From contig JAJLTO010000014.1 of NCBI GenBank assembly GCA_030568195.1, forward strand, positions 391,823 through 455,822: a stretch of 64,000 nucleotides of DNA. Direction: 5' to 3'. Origin of the DNA: Dipodascopsis uninucleata var. uninucleata (lineage: Eukaryota > Ascomycota > Lipomycetes > Lipomycetales > Lipomycetaceae). Position 1 is the stretch's first letter. Each line of letters begins with the position of its first letter. This document shows, one piece after another, positions 11,351 to 22,429 of this stretch. The notes beneath the pieces are model-generated. The model did no database searches. It was given only the letters and a program-made list of their open reading frames with translations, and had not been told where the DNA came from. The position numbers and the translations under genes were made by a program.

Positions 11351-14300
11351 TCAGTTATTCTTCTTAACTAGTACGTTGCCATCACCAGGCTTCATGGCAA
11401 ATACATTCGATTCGGGTTCGTGACGGTCTTTTCTTGGTCCATTGAACCACTTCTTGAAATCTAAAATAGATTTTAATGACCATACCTTAACTCTCATGTA
11501 ATAATAGCAAATGAGCATTGCTGCAAAGTTGAATCCGATATAAGCGAACATGAGTCCAAAGTTTCTCCATCTGTATGACCATTTGATGTTCACAGCTTCC
11601 ATAGGTTGAGATTGTAATGTATACTGACAATATTGACAGCCCTCTGTAGCATTTGGATTATTCAAATAACCACCCTTATCCTGAATATACTGATCAAAGT
11701 AACCCCCACATGATAGACCATTTGGAGGATCAACAACCAAATACTCTTGCGGCTTACAGATGAGTTCTCTTTTATCAACGAGCGGAGCAACGAAAGACTG
11801 CACGAAGTATGTGAATGGTGATACCTTATACATAAACGTCCAGAAACCAGGCATCAAATCGTAAGGCTGAAGGATACCGCAGAAAAGCATCATAGCCGCG
11901 AAAATATTAGAATTGATCATAGCTGCTGAAGGAACGTTTGGTGAAAAATATAAAATCCACAATCCGTAAGAACAATAATATGCCGGGAACATTAATACAT
12001 ATACCAAAAAGTAGTAACCAGCATGTTCAGGAGTTGCAGAGAATCCCGCAGGGAAATAATAACAGCAGAAACATAAGAATTGGCAAATTGAACTCCAAAT
12101 AATTTCCCAACCAGTATGTGACAACAGAAGTGTACTCCAATGGAACGTATTTGAAGCAGATTCTCGGACTTCGAATAATTCTCTACTATCATAGGCATAA
12201 ACGTGCAACTGGTTGATCATTGCAAGTGCAATGATCAGCATCATGAAAGTAGAAAGGAGACCAAACTCGGAATCTGCTAAAGAGTGATTAACCTTGACAA
12301 ATGAGAAACCAACGAGCAACGCACACAGAATAGTTTCCAAAAATTTGGCTCTAATATAAATTGGCGATCTCCAGAACTGAATCATTGTTCTTTTGAAAAC
12401 AACTCTATACTGATGGAACCAAGGTGTAGCAAACTTCGACTTGAGATCCTCCGCATTTTCCGATACAGGACGGGAAGGAAGATCATGATGCATCTGTGCA
12501 ATTTCAGCTGTGAGCTTCTCACACTCAGGAGAATTATTCCATAGATCAGCCCAATCGGCTTCTGTGCTAGCAGTAGCACCGGCACCAATACAATTCAATA
12601 TATATTCTGCAGGATTTTCTGAAACACCACACTTAACACCAGATTGACGCTCAAAATATGATAACATAGTAGCCGAATTAGGACCAATGTCACCGCAATA
12701 GACCATCTGACCACCCTTCTTCAAAAGCAATAGACGATCGAAAACCTCAAACAAAGTTGCCGATGGCTGATGGATAGTGCAAAGGATTGCCTGTCCAGAA
12801 TCAGCGAGTGCTCGCAAAAATTGAACAATAGACCACGCAGACTGCGAATCAAGACCAGAAGTAGGTTCATCAAGGAAAAGCAAGAGAGAAGGCTTAGCCA
12901 CCAACTCAACAGCAATAGACAATTTCTTTCTCTGTTCAACGTTCAAGCCACGGCCTGTTTTACCAATGATAGCTTCTGCATAATTCTGCATACCAAGGAG
13001 ATCGATAATTTTTTCCACATACTCATATTTCTCCTTTCGAGGAACCGTAAGGGGCTGACGTAAGTCAGCGGCAAATCGAAGAGACTCTCGTACGGAATAT
13101 TCAGCTAAATGAAGATCCTGCTGTTGGACATATCCAGTTCGTCGCTTGAACGAAGCATCAACCGGTCTGCCGTTTACAAGCATATCACCTGTAATAACAC
13201 CAAAATTGATTCTCTGAGCAAGGACATTAAGTAAGGTAGTCTTACCAGCACCAGACTCACCCATAAGAGCAGTCATAGTACCTGGCTTAACGAAACCTTG
13301 AACATTATTAAGCAACTGACGAGTTGCACCGTCGTATGGGATAACATAATCCAAATGCTGCCATGAAAATATATCACGACTTGCTATAACTGCATCAAGA
13401 TCTACGCCAGGACCATTCAGGGCAAGCATCATTTCATCTCTGCTAGCAACACGACCATCCACAGTTTCTAAACTCTCCGTTGGTAAATGACCTCGCTTGT
13501 AGAGAAGCATATCACCACCACCTTCAACGTTCTTAACAAATTCAGAGAGACCGACATTCATAAGAATAAAGCCAGCAGTCCACGCAATATTAATTCCAAA
13601 GTTTCTCCAGACGTGATGCCACTCAAAATTCCAGTATGCTTTCATATAAGCATCGCCAGAAACATAAGCTTGACCAGCAATAGATCCAGCAACAGAGCAA
13701 ATCTTATGAGCAATTGACACGCTATCATATCCGGGGCCACTGGGAACAAGACTAGCACATTCCATGATACGTCCATGCAACTCTGATCCGATCAAACTTT
13801 CGTAACAATATCTCATAGGATTTAACCAATTAATCCACTTAATCCAATGATGCATTAACGGCAACGGAAGAATGAAACCAGTGTAAATACAAAGCGCCAA
13901 AACCCATAAACCTGCAATAGCATGAGCAGTACCACCATCTCGTGTGATTGCAGCAACAACTTTGAAAATGAATGACATACACTGCTGAACCGTAAGCAAG
14001 AAAAGAATGAACATGAAAAAAGCTCCAGCATTATGCTTCAAATGAGGCATCCAATAACTGGTAAGTGCTAGAATAACCACAGCAACAACCTTGATAGGAA
14101 TCTCCGTAACAATTTCCTGTAAAGCTTCAGCTGATTGATGGTACATAGAATAAGACTTATGCTTCAAAATGATAGGACGATGAGCAAAAGAATGTGAAAT
14201 TTCAGCGAGCGAAGTAACAGCGCAGAAAACAAGATCATAAAAGAGAAGACCACCGCGAGAGAATAAACCTCTCGTAGATTCAGGGATATTGTAAAACATA

Positions 14301-15838
14301 GATCCCACGATGAGACCTTTAATCAAGAAGGATGATAAGTAAATACATTGATAGGTCATCTCTCCCCTGGCTCTCTGGAAACCGCGAACCATTGAGTATT
14401 TTACTTGGTTGAAATAGGAGGCGATATATCTAGATTGTTGTCGCACACCTCTCTGCTGCCTCTGTCTCTTGGAACTGTCGAGTCGCTCTTTTGTTTCCGT
14501 ACCACTATGACGTCTACAATAATCGTCATATTCCGCAAGACAGTCTTGATAATCTTGCGAAGCTAACCAGTAGCTCTCGAATTGTTCCGATGTTTCAGGA
14601 ACCTTGCCCGTAAATCCTTCTTGTACAAAACGACCATTTGGATCCGTGATAGAAGTCAAAAACTCAGGTGTAGTCATTCGAGGGGGCTTATAATATCCCA
14701 TCCGTTCAAAATATGCCTGCGCCTTCTGTGCAGGACCAAAGTAAATCTGCTTACCAAGGTAAATAACAGTCACCTTATCAAATAATTCGTAAATATTTTG
14801 ACCTGCTTGATAGATGGCAACCAATGCAGAGTTGTTCAGCATATTTGTCGCAGTACGAATTGCCTGAGAAAATTCTAAAGCAGTCGAGGCATCGAGACCA
14901 CGGGTAGCATTATCCCATGCATATATGGAAGCGTTACATGACAGGGCTTCAACGATAGAGACACGCTTTCTTTCACCACCGGACACTCCACGGACGAAAT
15001 CATTGCCGACATTAGTGTTGTAAGTATGTCGCAAGCCGAAAACAGTACACCATAAATCCCTCATAATACTAATATACTTCGAACGGGGAAGACTGTCTAT
15101 ACGAGTCCTTGGAGTTTTCATTTTAAGAGCGAAGTCAACTGTATTCTTCACAGTGATCATAGGAAAATGAGTGTCCAACTCAGGATTGTAGACGACATAT
15201 CCCTTATAATTCTCCATCATTTCTTTCTGAGGTACACCGCTGTAGTTAATATCACCTTCAACGCCCAATAGTTCACTAGTTTCGCCAGTCAAGCACTTAA
15301 GAAGTGTAGAACAACCGGCTCCAGGACGACCGACGACAAAGCACATTTCACCTGCCTCGACAGTACCCGTGAAGCCAGTGATGATTTGACGGGTTGGCTT
15401 GCGATCCTTGCGAAATAATTTAACAGGAAAACTAAAGAAGCCTCGAACCATCTCTTCAACAGAGGGGCCATAGGCGGCAGATACGTCGACACCTGTAGCT
15501 GTTAGATCTTTAAATGCAACGCCTGCGTCAGATGTTACAATTCCTTGCTCTTCAGACCTTGCATGAAGATAGTCCAACAATACTCTCAAATCGAAATTTG
15601 ATACGTCGACCTCAAACTTATCTAAGTCCCGCTTTGGTAATCTAGCTATGGAACGCGCGTAAGATTGAATACGTTCGATTGCATCCTCGCTTGAAAGCAC
15701 TCTGGACAGCTCATCAGCATAGATATCAGTAGCATTTTGATGCTCAACATCCTCAATGCTTTGAGGATGTCTACTCAATGTGTCTTCATCTGACGATCGA
15801 TCGCCAGACGAACTCTCAGATTTATATTTACTAGCCAT
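11351..15838 (-). CDS. PDR-type full-size ABC multidrug transporter (copy A)
   Basis: Intronless, 1495 residues, in the family's usual (NBD-TMD)2 order. NBD1: Walker A GRPGAGCST at about 170-178 with the PDR-typical Cys in place of Lys, signature VSGGERKR near 285, Walker B IYAWDN near 305. TMD1 about 495-780. NBD2: Walker A GESGAGKTT at about 860-868, degenerate signature LNVEQRKK near 965, Walker B LLLFLDEPTSGLD near 985. TMD2 about 1160-1460. The asymmetric sites match Cdr1/Pdr5/Snq2-like pumps that export drugs and lipids across the plasma membrane. The start ATG is the first in frame. It is convergent with an MFS exporter. The paralogue at 41776-46263 has exactly the same length. Confidence 0.96.
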   Translation of the reverse strand: MASKYKSESSSGDRSSDEDTLSRHPQSIEDVEHQNATDIYADELSRVLSSEDAIERIQSYARSIARLPKRDLDKFEVDVSNFDLRVLLDYLHARSEEQGIVTSDAGVAFKDLTATGVDVSAAYGPSVEEMVRGFFSFPVKLFRKDRKPTRQIITGFTGTVEAGEMCFVVGRPGAGCSTLLKCLTGETSELLGVEGDINYSGVPQKEMMENYKGYVVYNPELDTHFPMITVKNTVDFALKMKTPRTRIDSLPRSKYISIMRDLWCTVFGLRHTYNTNVGNDFVRGVSGGERKRVSIVEALSCNASIYAWDNATRGLDASTALEFSQAIRTATNMLNNSALVAIYQAGQNIYELFDKVTVIYLGKQIYFGPAQKAQAYFERMGYYKPPRMTTPEFLTSITDPNGRFVQEGFTGKVPETSEQFESYWLASQDYQDCLAEYDDYCRRHSGTETKERLDSSKRQRQQRGVRQQSRYIASYFNQVKYSMVRGFQRARGEMTYQCIYLSSFLIKGLIVGSMFYNIPESTRGLFSRGGLLFYDLVFCAVTSLAEISHSFAHRPIILKHKSYSMYHQSAEALQEIVTEIPIKVVAVVILALTSYWMPHLKHNAGAFFMFILFLLTVQQCMSFIFKVVAAITRDGGTAHAIAGLWVLALCIYTGFILPLPLMHHWIKWINWLNPMRYCYESLIGSELHGRIMECASLVPSGPGYDSVSIAHKICSVAGSIAGQAYVSGDAYMKAYWNFEWHHVWRNFGINIAWTAGFILMNVGLSEFVKNVEGGGDMLLYKRGHLPTESLETVDGRVASRDEMMLALNGPGVDLDAVIASRDIFSWQHLDYVIPYDGATRQLLNNVQGFVKPGTMTALMGESGAGKTTLLNVLAQRINFGVITGDMLVNGRPVDASFKRRTGYVQQQDLHLAEYSVRESLRFAADLRQPLTVPRKEKYEYVEKIIDLLGMQNYAEAIIGKTGRGLNVEQRKKLSIAVELVAKPSLLLFLDEPTSGLDSQSAWSIVQFLRALADSGQAILCTIHQPSATLFEVFDRLLLLKKGGQMVYCGDIGPNSATMLSYFERQSGVKCGVSENPAEYILNCIGAGATASTEADWADLWNNSPECEKLTAEIAQMHHDLPSRPVSENAEDLKSKFATPWFHQYRVVFKRTMIQFWRSPIYIRAKFLETILCALLVGFSFVKVNHSLADSEFGLLSTFMMLIIALAMINQLHVYAYDSRELFEVRESASNTFHWSTLLLSHTGWEIIWSSICQFLCFCCYYFPAGFSATPEHAGYYFLVYVLMFPAYYCSYGLWILYFSPNVPSAAMINSNIFAAMMLFCGILQPYDLMPGFWTFMYKVSPFTYFVQSFVAPLVDKRELICKPQEYLVVDPPNGLSCGGYFDQYIQDKGGYLNNPNATEGCQYCQYTLQSQPMEAVNIKWSYRWRNFGLMFAYIGFNFAAMLICYYYMRVKVWSLKSILDFKKWFNGPRKDRHEPESNVFAMKPGDGNVLVKKNN

Positions 15839-16160
15839 TATTCTGTAAGATATCTAGATGTCTATAGGCAGAGATGTCCATATGTCTTCAATCAATAAGT
15901 AAAATTAAGATGCAGAGCGAACAACGGCATTATATAAGATAGAGAATTGCCATCATGGAATTACGGCACTCTTGCCTCGGCCGATAATTATCCACTGCAT
16001 TTTGAATTGTAAATATGTATAGAAATATTTAATATTAGAGAATATCCTTGCCTCAATACTGTATTAGACGAAGCCGTTAATACGGGGTACTGGTTTAGAG
16101 AGGAAATATTCCGGATTCGATACATAACAGTTGATCCGCTTAGCCGGATTACAACGCGTA
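15839..16160 (-). promoter_or_regulatory. ABC gene promoter (copy A) with elements conserved in copy B
   Basis: Blocks kept between the two ABC promoters: a TATA-like TTATATAA at 15930-15937, about 95 bases before the start; GAGGAAATATTCCGGA ending near 16115; and the core CCGGCTAAGCGGA (gene sense) at about 16136-16148, followed by GACGG. The core contains CGG triplets spaced like zinc-cluster factor sites, plus GGCTAA. Conservation against a drifted background suggests function; the binding factor is not known. Confidence 0.55.
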
Positions 16161-18167
16161 GACGGCAAAATCACTCTGAATAGAATATCTGAGTTAACTG
16201 ACCTTCCAAATACAGTTTTAAAAGTTCAGTGTTAGTGTTCTTGAGTGTAAACAAGAAGATCGACGGTATGTTGCAACAATAAGCTATTAGAAATTGCCAG
16301 TATAATACGTGTGGCTCAAGGTATAATAACGTGTATCCCCTATTTCAGTTCGATTTATTACTAATTACAGCTATATCATACTGAGCATGGCATATGGAAA
16401 CTAGTGTGGTTTGCTTACAATGGGAAAAAAAAAAAAATTGGTTGGCTACACTATGGCTTTTTGTGCCGAATGCCGAAACCTGGCCGTGTTATCCGAAAAT
16501 ATTGTAAACAAAGATAGTGTTCGCAAACACTAACTACTCGCTTAAGCATGCAGACTACAGCGTACGAGAATAATATAAGTACAATTACGACACTAACAAG
16601 CACATATCAGACACACCACTAAGCGTAAGAGTAAGAAGAGAGATATATATATACAAGAATATAAAAAATCAGTTCATAGAGGACACCATGGTAATAGTGC
16701 ATTCTGTTCGAGATATTTCTCTGCTCGTCACATAGGACTCATGGGTTAAGGGTTCGGCGATCGGTAAGAAAAAAATAAAACTTAAATTGAGCGGCGAATA
16801 CCATTGTTTAGCGATGTTCGCAGCTTTTGGTAGCTGAGTATAGTAGCGCATGAAAATTCGTTCTTAATTTTATTGGCAAGTTTGGTATTTCGTTTAAACA
16901 CAGAGTTCGCGTTGCTTACTGGAGTGTATGCAGCATACTGCGAGAAATAATCTTTTTTGTGCAGGTGTAGAGCAGGAGAGTGGCCAACAGAACCATGAAG
17001 TGATCATTGCTGAATTCGAATTTGAACTGTTGAACTCATTTTCATTTTAAGTTTTGTCTCATTCTCAATGTGTTGCCAAAATAGTCAGACGTCTTTTCAC
17101 CATATCAATAGTGACTGATTATCGTGCTCTTGTCAAGGAGCACCGAAAAGGTATGCAATTTCAGGACGAGTATCTCTTCACTGGCTCTAACAGAGTCTAG
17201 CTCGCAGCATATATTGCGATGGCCATTGGCGTGAATTAGGTAAATTAACGAAGATTTTTTCGTGGATTCTGTCTGAGCTGGATATGTTCCGTCCCTATCT
17301 GATAATTGGTCGTATTTCGACTTAATGTATTGTATTCTTAGAAAGCAGACGGATGTTATAGAATTTCCATGCGTTAATATACACCACTGTGGCTTTGTAT
17401 TGCCATTCTACAAATGTGGACTCTCTTATTACACGAGATCTGACTGCAAGTTCGGCTACCATGGCCTTAGATCCGAACAATGGGATTTATTTACAACCAA
17501 TATGTAAGCTTAGTAATGTATGTCTCACCGATCAAAAGCTGAAATGCGAGTACTAGCTCTAAATATTACTGACTGTATCGTATCCGGAGCTAGTCTCGTC
17601 ATATTCATGATTTTGAATTTATGAATGGACGAATGGACGACTATTTAGATAACAAAACCTTCGGAGATTATGGATTTTATGTATTGGTGCCATAGTAGAG
17701 ACACTGATGGCGATTTCGTATGTTAGGGCTTCTCGGAATTAATGAGTATGGACAAACATCTGTCAGGATAACGCGGCCAAAAATCAGCGCAGCCCTTATG
17801 GCATATAAAGTTTTAACGCATCTTGTAGCACGCTTAAAATAGTTCGCCATCGGCTTGATTACTAATATATGATCAAGAATTATGTACAAACAACTGAGAA
17901 CACACTTTTTTTTTGTCATCAAACTACTTCTAGTTCCTGTACTTCTAGTTACAGTCACTTGCGTGACTGTTCAAAGCTACGTCAATGATGTACTGTAACT
18001 AATTCTAACTTACCACGAGGCCAGTAACTACGTATAGCACATGCAGTAATATATTGTGAAAAGGAGTTCGCAACAGCCATATCAGAATATTCGTCGGGTT
18101 TCTATGATATTCCGCTTGCGTTGAGATGTAATTAAAAAGTAATATAATTTTAAAGGCAAAAAAGAAA
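16161..18167. other. Intergenic region upstream of ABC copy A
   Basis: About 2 kb without a recognisable gene. The left 600 bases are weakly similar to the region 46600-47180. It contains a run of 13 A residues near 16426 and short chance frames only. Confidence 0.5.
18157..18164 (-). terminator. RNA polymerase III terminator of the tRNA-Ser gene
   Basis: On the transcribed strand CTTTTTTG follows the tRNA 3' end by about four bases. A run of six T residues is the standard Pol III stop signal. Confidence 0.8.
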
Positions 18168-18249
18168 CGACGCCAGCAGGACTCGAACCTGCGCTCCCAA
18201 AGGGAAAGAGATTTCTAATCTCTCGCCTTAACCGCTCGGCCATAGCGCC
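18168..18249 (-). tRNA. tRNA-Ser, anticodon AGA
   Basis: 82 bases, minus strand. Acceptor stem GGCGCTA pairs with TGGCGTC (two G-T pairs). The D arm contains GGCCGAGCGGTTAAGGCG, the anticodon arm is AGAGA-TTAGAAA-TCTCT with AGA as anticodon, a long variable arm follows as in class II tRNAs, and the T arm is GCAGG-TTCGAGT-CCTGC. No intron and no encoded CCA. All stems pair, so it should be functional. Internal A and B boxes are intact. Confidence 0.96.
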
Positions 18250-19393
18250 TATTGTTGTGACTTAAGCCGCGGCTAGTACAGTTGGCTGGATTACATCCTA
18301 CGCTAGCCACTAACGGATTTCACTATAGGTCGACTAGTAACATACTGTCCTTCACTATATACACTGATCAGTCGTAGCAACAAGCTCAGAGCTCAGCTTA
18401 TATGTAAAGAAGATATTCACATCAATATTACCTTAGGTTCCCTCACAATGAACATATATACTAAGTGCTGTAAGTACTTTTATGCGAAAATACGGTAGAC
18501 AATGAATATCTGTTCCCAGTAGTGCAGTTCGCAGTCAACAACACGGGACTCTGGTTTATAGAGTAATGAAGTAACCTCATCGGAATTATGCTATTATATG
18601 GCAAACTGATAATACTTTCATGACCAAATGACATATTTTGGCTATCATCACTGTCTGGATCGTGGTAGTCAGACCAGATAATGTAGATTATGTTCGATCT
18701 GATGTAACTGCTGTTACATATTACGCTACTTCTGGGAAGAAATAATCTCTCTACGCTAACGCCATTTTAGCCATATGCGTACGCCTTACAGTTTAACGTC
18801 TTTCTTGAAGAATCAAAATAATGGAAGTGCACCTGCAGCCTTACTGAAGCACAACTATGCTTAGCTCGCTGAGATTTCTCTTTACAATCGCAAGCGTTCA
18901 AGATAACAGAATGTTGAAAACTAGACGAAGACTCACAATGATGTCACTGACATAGATGTGTTTCTTCAACTACTTTGGTCGTATACTTTTGTTATGCGAT
19001 ATCTTAAATATATGTATTCTCAACCATGGAGCATATGAATTGTCGATACTTGGTTTGGAATTCTTGCGTTATGCGATAAAGGAGTTCTCATTAATCGAAG
19101 CACCAGATCACTTAAATATGCTACTTGACTGATAAGACAAGATAATTATATACGAATTCCATAGTTCTGCAAATTTTCGCAGGACAAGCTGGTATCAAAT
19201 TGGCTTACTAGATAAGTCCAGTTCCTGTTCCTACTGCAGCTTTAATGTTGATCGAGAAGTCAGACCATGGAAAAGGGTAATATATTTTAACTCTGTGGGG
19301 AGTGACTTCTCAAGTAGCTCTGCTCATACTTCCACTAATCCATGTACTGAAAACCACGGAAGCGCATATACATCTTATGTTCTTTCATTGATC
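18250..19393. other. Intergenic region before the TFIIIA-like gene
   Basis: 1.1 kb with no recognised gene. A stretch near 18535-18600 resembles one near 49275-49330 on the far side of the dead tRNA, hinting that the segmental duplication once extended here. An ATG at 19267 opens only a seven-codon frame. Confidence 0.45.
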
Positions 19394-20035
19394 ATGCTCG
19401 AAGGCGCCACAAATACCGAATTATGTCGCAAAAAAGAGCCAATGCGATCGAAAAAGTATATATGCACCTTAGATGGATGCGATAAAAGGTACACTAGACC
19501 GAGCCTTCTAGAGCAACACATCAGAAGCCATACTGATGAGCGTCCTTTTAAATGTGATATTCCAAACTGTTCAAAGGCCTTCAGACGGGTTTCCCACTTA
19601 CGCGTGCATCTTCTAAGTCACTCATCACTAAAGCCACACGTCTGTGAGATTTGTAGGAAGAGTTTCAGTACGAATCAGCAGATTACGCGTCATATGAATA
19701 CGCATTTTCCTAGCATACCGTGCACTTACGAAGAATGCGATGAGAAATTTTTCAGACACAGTCAGTTAAGGGATCATGTACTCGAGCGTCATATTCAGAA
19801 CGAAATTATGACAGCTAGTAGTGAGGGCGAGCAAATTTCGCCAGACGTTTTCTACGGCTTCCGCGAAGGAGTAGACTATACTGATTTAGCGGGACCAAAT
19901 GGTCTGGAAGAAAAGTGGCTATGCCAGGAGACAAACTGTCAAACTCACGCTGGGTGGGATTCTCTTGGTATTTTGATGAACCACTACGATTATCGTCATC
20001 AATTTGTGCCTGAATCATTGTTTGATCTTCTATAG
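19394..20035 (+). CDS. TFIIIA-like C2H2 zinc-finger protein with a reduced finger array
   Basis: 213 residues from the first in-frame ATG (19394); the frame is open further upstream but without ATG. Four consecutive C2H2 fingers match fingers 1-4 of yeast TFIIIA in order: [44 protein letters not shown] and [15 protein letters not shown] linker of about 50 residues follows, then one last finger-like unit (KWLCQETNC with two His, ending PESLFDLL) that resembles the last yeast TFIIIA finger. The four middle fingers expected in a nine-finger TFIIIA are absent and nothing after the stop supplies them. TFIIIA binds 5S rRNA genes and 5S RNA; whether this shortened form does so is unknown. It may be a paralogue with a new role or a non-functional remnant with an intact frame. 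Confidence 0.75.
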   Translation: MLEGATNTELCRKKEPMRSKKYICTLDGCDKRYTRPSLLEQHIRSHTDERPFKCDIPNCSKAFRRVSHLRVHLLSHSSLKPHVCEICRKSFSTNQQITRHMNTHFPSIPCTYEECDEKFFRHSQLRDHVLERHIQNEIMTASSEGEQISPDVFYGFREGVDYTDLAGPNGLEEKWLCQETNCQTHAGWDSLGILMNHYDYRHQFVPESLFDLL

Positions 20036-20158
20036 AAATGTGCGTCTGGAATCTTTACTTTGGAAAACAACATAATTTCGATTCGATCGATAGATAATTA
20101 GTATTTCCTCCAATTACAGTATAATAATATTGAAGGTGTTCGAATTAAAAATATTCCA

Positions 20159-21031
20159 TTAAATTCGACTAGAAAGAAATTCGATAATGTCTTGGGCAAT
20201 CTTGACGACATACTCTTCAAGGGCAAAGTGTCCGGTGTTGTAGTACTTCACAACAATATCCTTAACATCACGTTTATAGGCTTCTGCGCCAGCTACTGTA
20301 AATGTGAAATCATTTTTACCCCAAGTCAGGAGAACTGGTACGTTAGACATACGGAAATATTCATGAAACTTGTCATAGATAGCGACATTGTTTTGATAAT
20401 CATAAAACAGAGATAGCTGTTTTTCGATTTGGCCAGGTCTCGCCAAAAGTGCCTCATCAAGTAAATAGACAGTTGGCTCGACGGCATTTGGATTTGTAGT
20501 ACCGTCTAGATACATTTTTCGAATAGAGAGATAATCATGAAGATAGTCTGTAAGAATTTCAACGTATTTTGCGTTACTTTCGCCTGCATTCCAATACTCC
20601 TTAACTGGAGTCCAGAAACGATCATCAAGTCCCTCTTTGTATGCATTTCCATTCTGAGTTATAATAGCTTTGACCTTGGTTGGGTTATTCAGAGCAAGAC
20701 GGTATCCGACTGGAGCACCATAATCGAAAACGTACATTGCAAATTTTTGTAGGTCGATCTTATTAATAAAATATTCGACCGATTTATACAGATTGTCAAA
20801 CTTGTAGTCGTAACCTTCTTCCACTTCCGTAAATCCAAATCCTGGAAGATCAGGCGCGATAACATAGTAATGTGGAGCTAAGAGAGTAATTAAATATCTG
20901 AACATATGTGAAGAAGACGGAAAACCATGAAGCAAGAGTATCGCAGGATTGCTGCGGTTTCCAGCTTCGCGATACCACATCTGTACTCCATCCTCGAGTT
21001 TTACTTGATTAAAATTTGGAATGACGCTCAT
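20159..21031 (-). CDS. Alpha/beta hydrolase, epoxide hydrolase/haloalkane dehalogenase-like
   Basis: Intronless, 290 residues, ATG at 21031. Motifs in order: oxyanion HGFP at 35-38, PDLPGFG at 60-66, nucleophile Asp103 in VFDYGAPVG, acid Asp241 in GKNDF, and base His268 in TGHFALEE. An Asp nucleophile marks the epoxide hydrolase/dehalogenase branch rather than esterases. The layout, including YVFDYGAPVG and ITQNGNAY, is very close to a family I know chiefly from bacteria, so transfer from bacteria is possible. No signal peptide, so probably cytosolic. It is convergent with the zinc-finger gene, 123 bases apart. Substrate unknown. Confidence 0.9.
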   Translation of the reverse strand: MSVIPNFNQVKLEDGVQMWYREAGNRSNPAILLLHGFPSSSHMFRYLITLLAPHYYVIAPDLPGFGFTEVEEGYDYKFDNLYKSVEYFINKIDLQKFAMYVFDYGAPVGYRLALNNPTKVKAIITQNGNAYKEGLDDRFWTPVKEYWNAGESNAKYVEILTDYLHDYLSIRKMYLDGTTNPNAVEPTVYLLDEALLARPGQIEKQLSLFYDYQNNVAIYDKFHEYFRMSNVPVLLTWGKNDFTFTVAGAEAYKRDVKDIVVKYYNTGHFALEEYVVKIAQDIIEFLSSRI

Positions 21032-22429
21032 TGGTACTCAATTGATCTCTTACTTATATATAGCACACAGCCTGTTTCATATAGAAACACTGATATCCGA
21101 TAGTAGAGCTTGAGTTTATTTATAGATATCTAATAGATGGTAGACTACTAGCATTTATGATATTTACCTACGTGTATCCTATCAATGGAATACTATCACT
21201 GAAATTTTGTCCCAGAAATAGTACATATATTCCGCTGATCTACTATTATTAAGATGCCGATACACATGTGCTGCATAATTCCCAAACAGGCAGTTTTATA
21301 GTCATGCAGTCTGAATTATGGAACATGATCTAGTCATAAAACCTCGAATGTAACCTATCACCATAAATTTGCATTGTGTTATTTCACCCAAGAAATGTAT
21401 CCTATCACGAAAAATAAGTTGAAAATGGTAATCTATCACCAAAAGCCTGAACTTAGAGAATGGCGCCGCACGTATATAAATTTCACTCTCCACTTCCATT
21501 AATGATAGTAACCCAAATATTCTAGCAAACTACCAGATATTCTGTAAATGCTCACATTATATTCCATTAGGAATATTTCCTCGAATCGCGCAACACAGAA
21601 AAATAGCGCTAGCTTCTAAATAGGTGTCGGAAATGATCTAGATCGCATATATTAACCTTTGAGAGAGAATTTCTCGCCATACTAGAGTAATATAATATTT
21701 AGAAAAATTAATAGCAGTCACTGCTGTACTGGACAGTATGGATTCAATTGTAGACATTCTGTAGCCACCAGTGATCTGTTGTAGATAAGTTACGGAGCAC
21801 CAGCACAGAGATCGACCACGTCATGTCTCAACGAATATAATGTCAATCGTACCTAAATAACTACTGTAGTTGTACAAAGTTATATCAGATACTCTAGCTT
21901 CGGAAATGCCTTGAAGAATACATCAGTTTAATCAGTGACGACGTATTCAAGGTGAAGCCGTTGAGTAGGAGTTCAGAGTAGGTCAGTAAACACCGTCCAA
22001 AGCAAGTGAATCAGGCAAAGTTTATTCTAACTGACTAATAATAAGGAATTACAATAATAACTTTTGGAAGTAGGTTACATTCTATATAAAAGTCGTCTTT
22101 ACTGAAGACATACGTTGGCCCGTACTATCTCATACAGGAGCATTTTAACGCTATTTCATACTTAGCAAATATACCTTATACCGTTGCATCATAGATATAA
22201 TAGATGAGCATTTATTAGAAGAGAATTGCTAATTCCAGCCATAACTCTTGAGATATTAGTTTGTTTCAACCAAATTAGTTTCTCGTGGCTTAGATCGACT
22301 TCTAATTATTTATATGACCATTCAGCCATACGTGCCACGATTAAATAAGAGTTAGAACTCTAGCACATATCCTTAGCTATTGAATTCACATATTTGTATA
22401 CTAGAATATATTGTTAGTAATCTAGTACA
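21032..22429. other. Intergenic region between divergent hydrolase and SSU1-like genes
   Basis: 1.4 kb of AT-rich DNA holding both promoters. No reading frame, repeat or RNA gene stands out. Confidence 0.5.

Larger units (their letters stand above)
10690..16790. repeat. Segmental duplication, copy A (MFS 3' end + ABC gene + promoter)
   Basis: This block and 41250-47180 align in the same orientation: the 3' part of an MFS gene, an equal-length ABC gene, about 320 bases of conserved promoter, and patches further upstream, for example GCAAACACTAACTACTCG near 16532 against GTAAACACTAGGATATACG near 46924. Similarity may go on past the tRNA genes (18168 and 49195), since both flanks share a stretch near 18535 and 49275. 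Copy A is intact. Outer limits are estimates by eye. Confidence 0.8.

Noticed and set aside
19295-19393. Longer N-terminus of the TFIIIA-like protein starting at 19295.
   Set aside because: The codon at 19295 is GTG; nuclear yeast genes start at ATG and I found no exon with compatible phase from the ATG at 19267.
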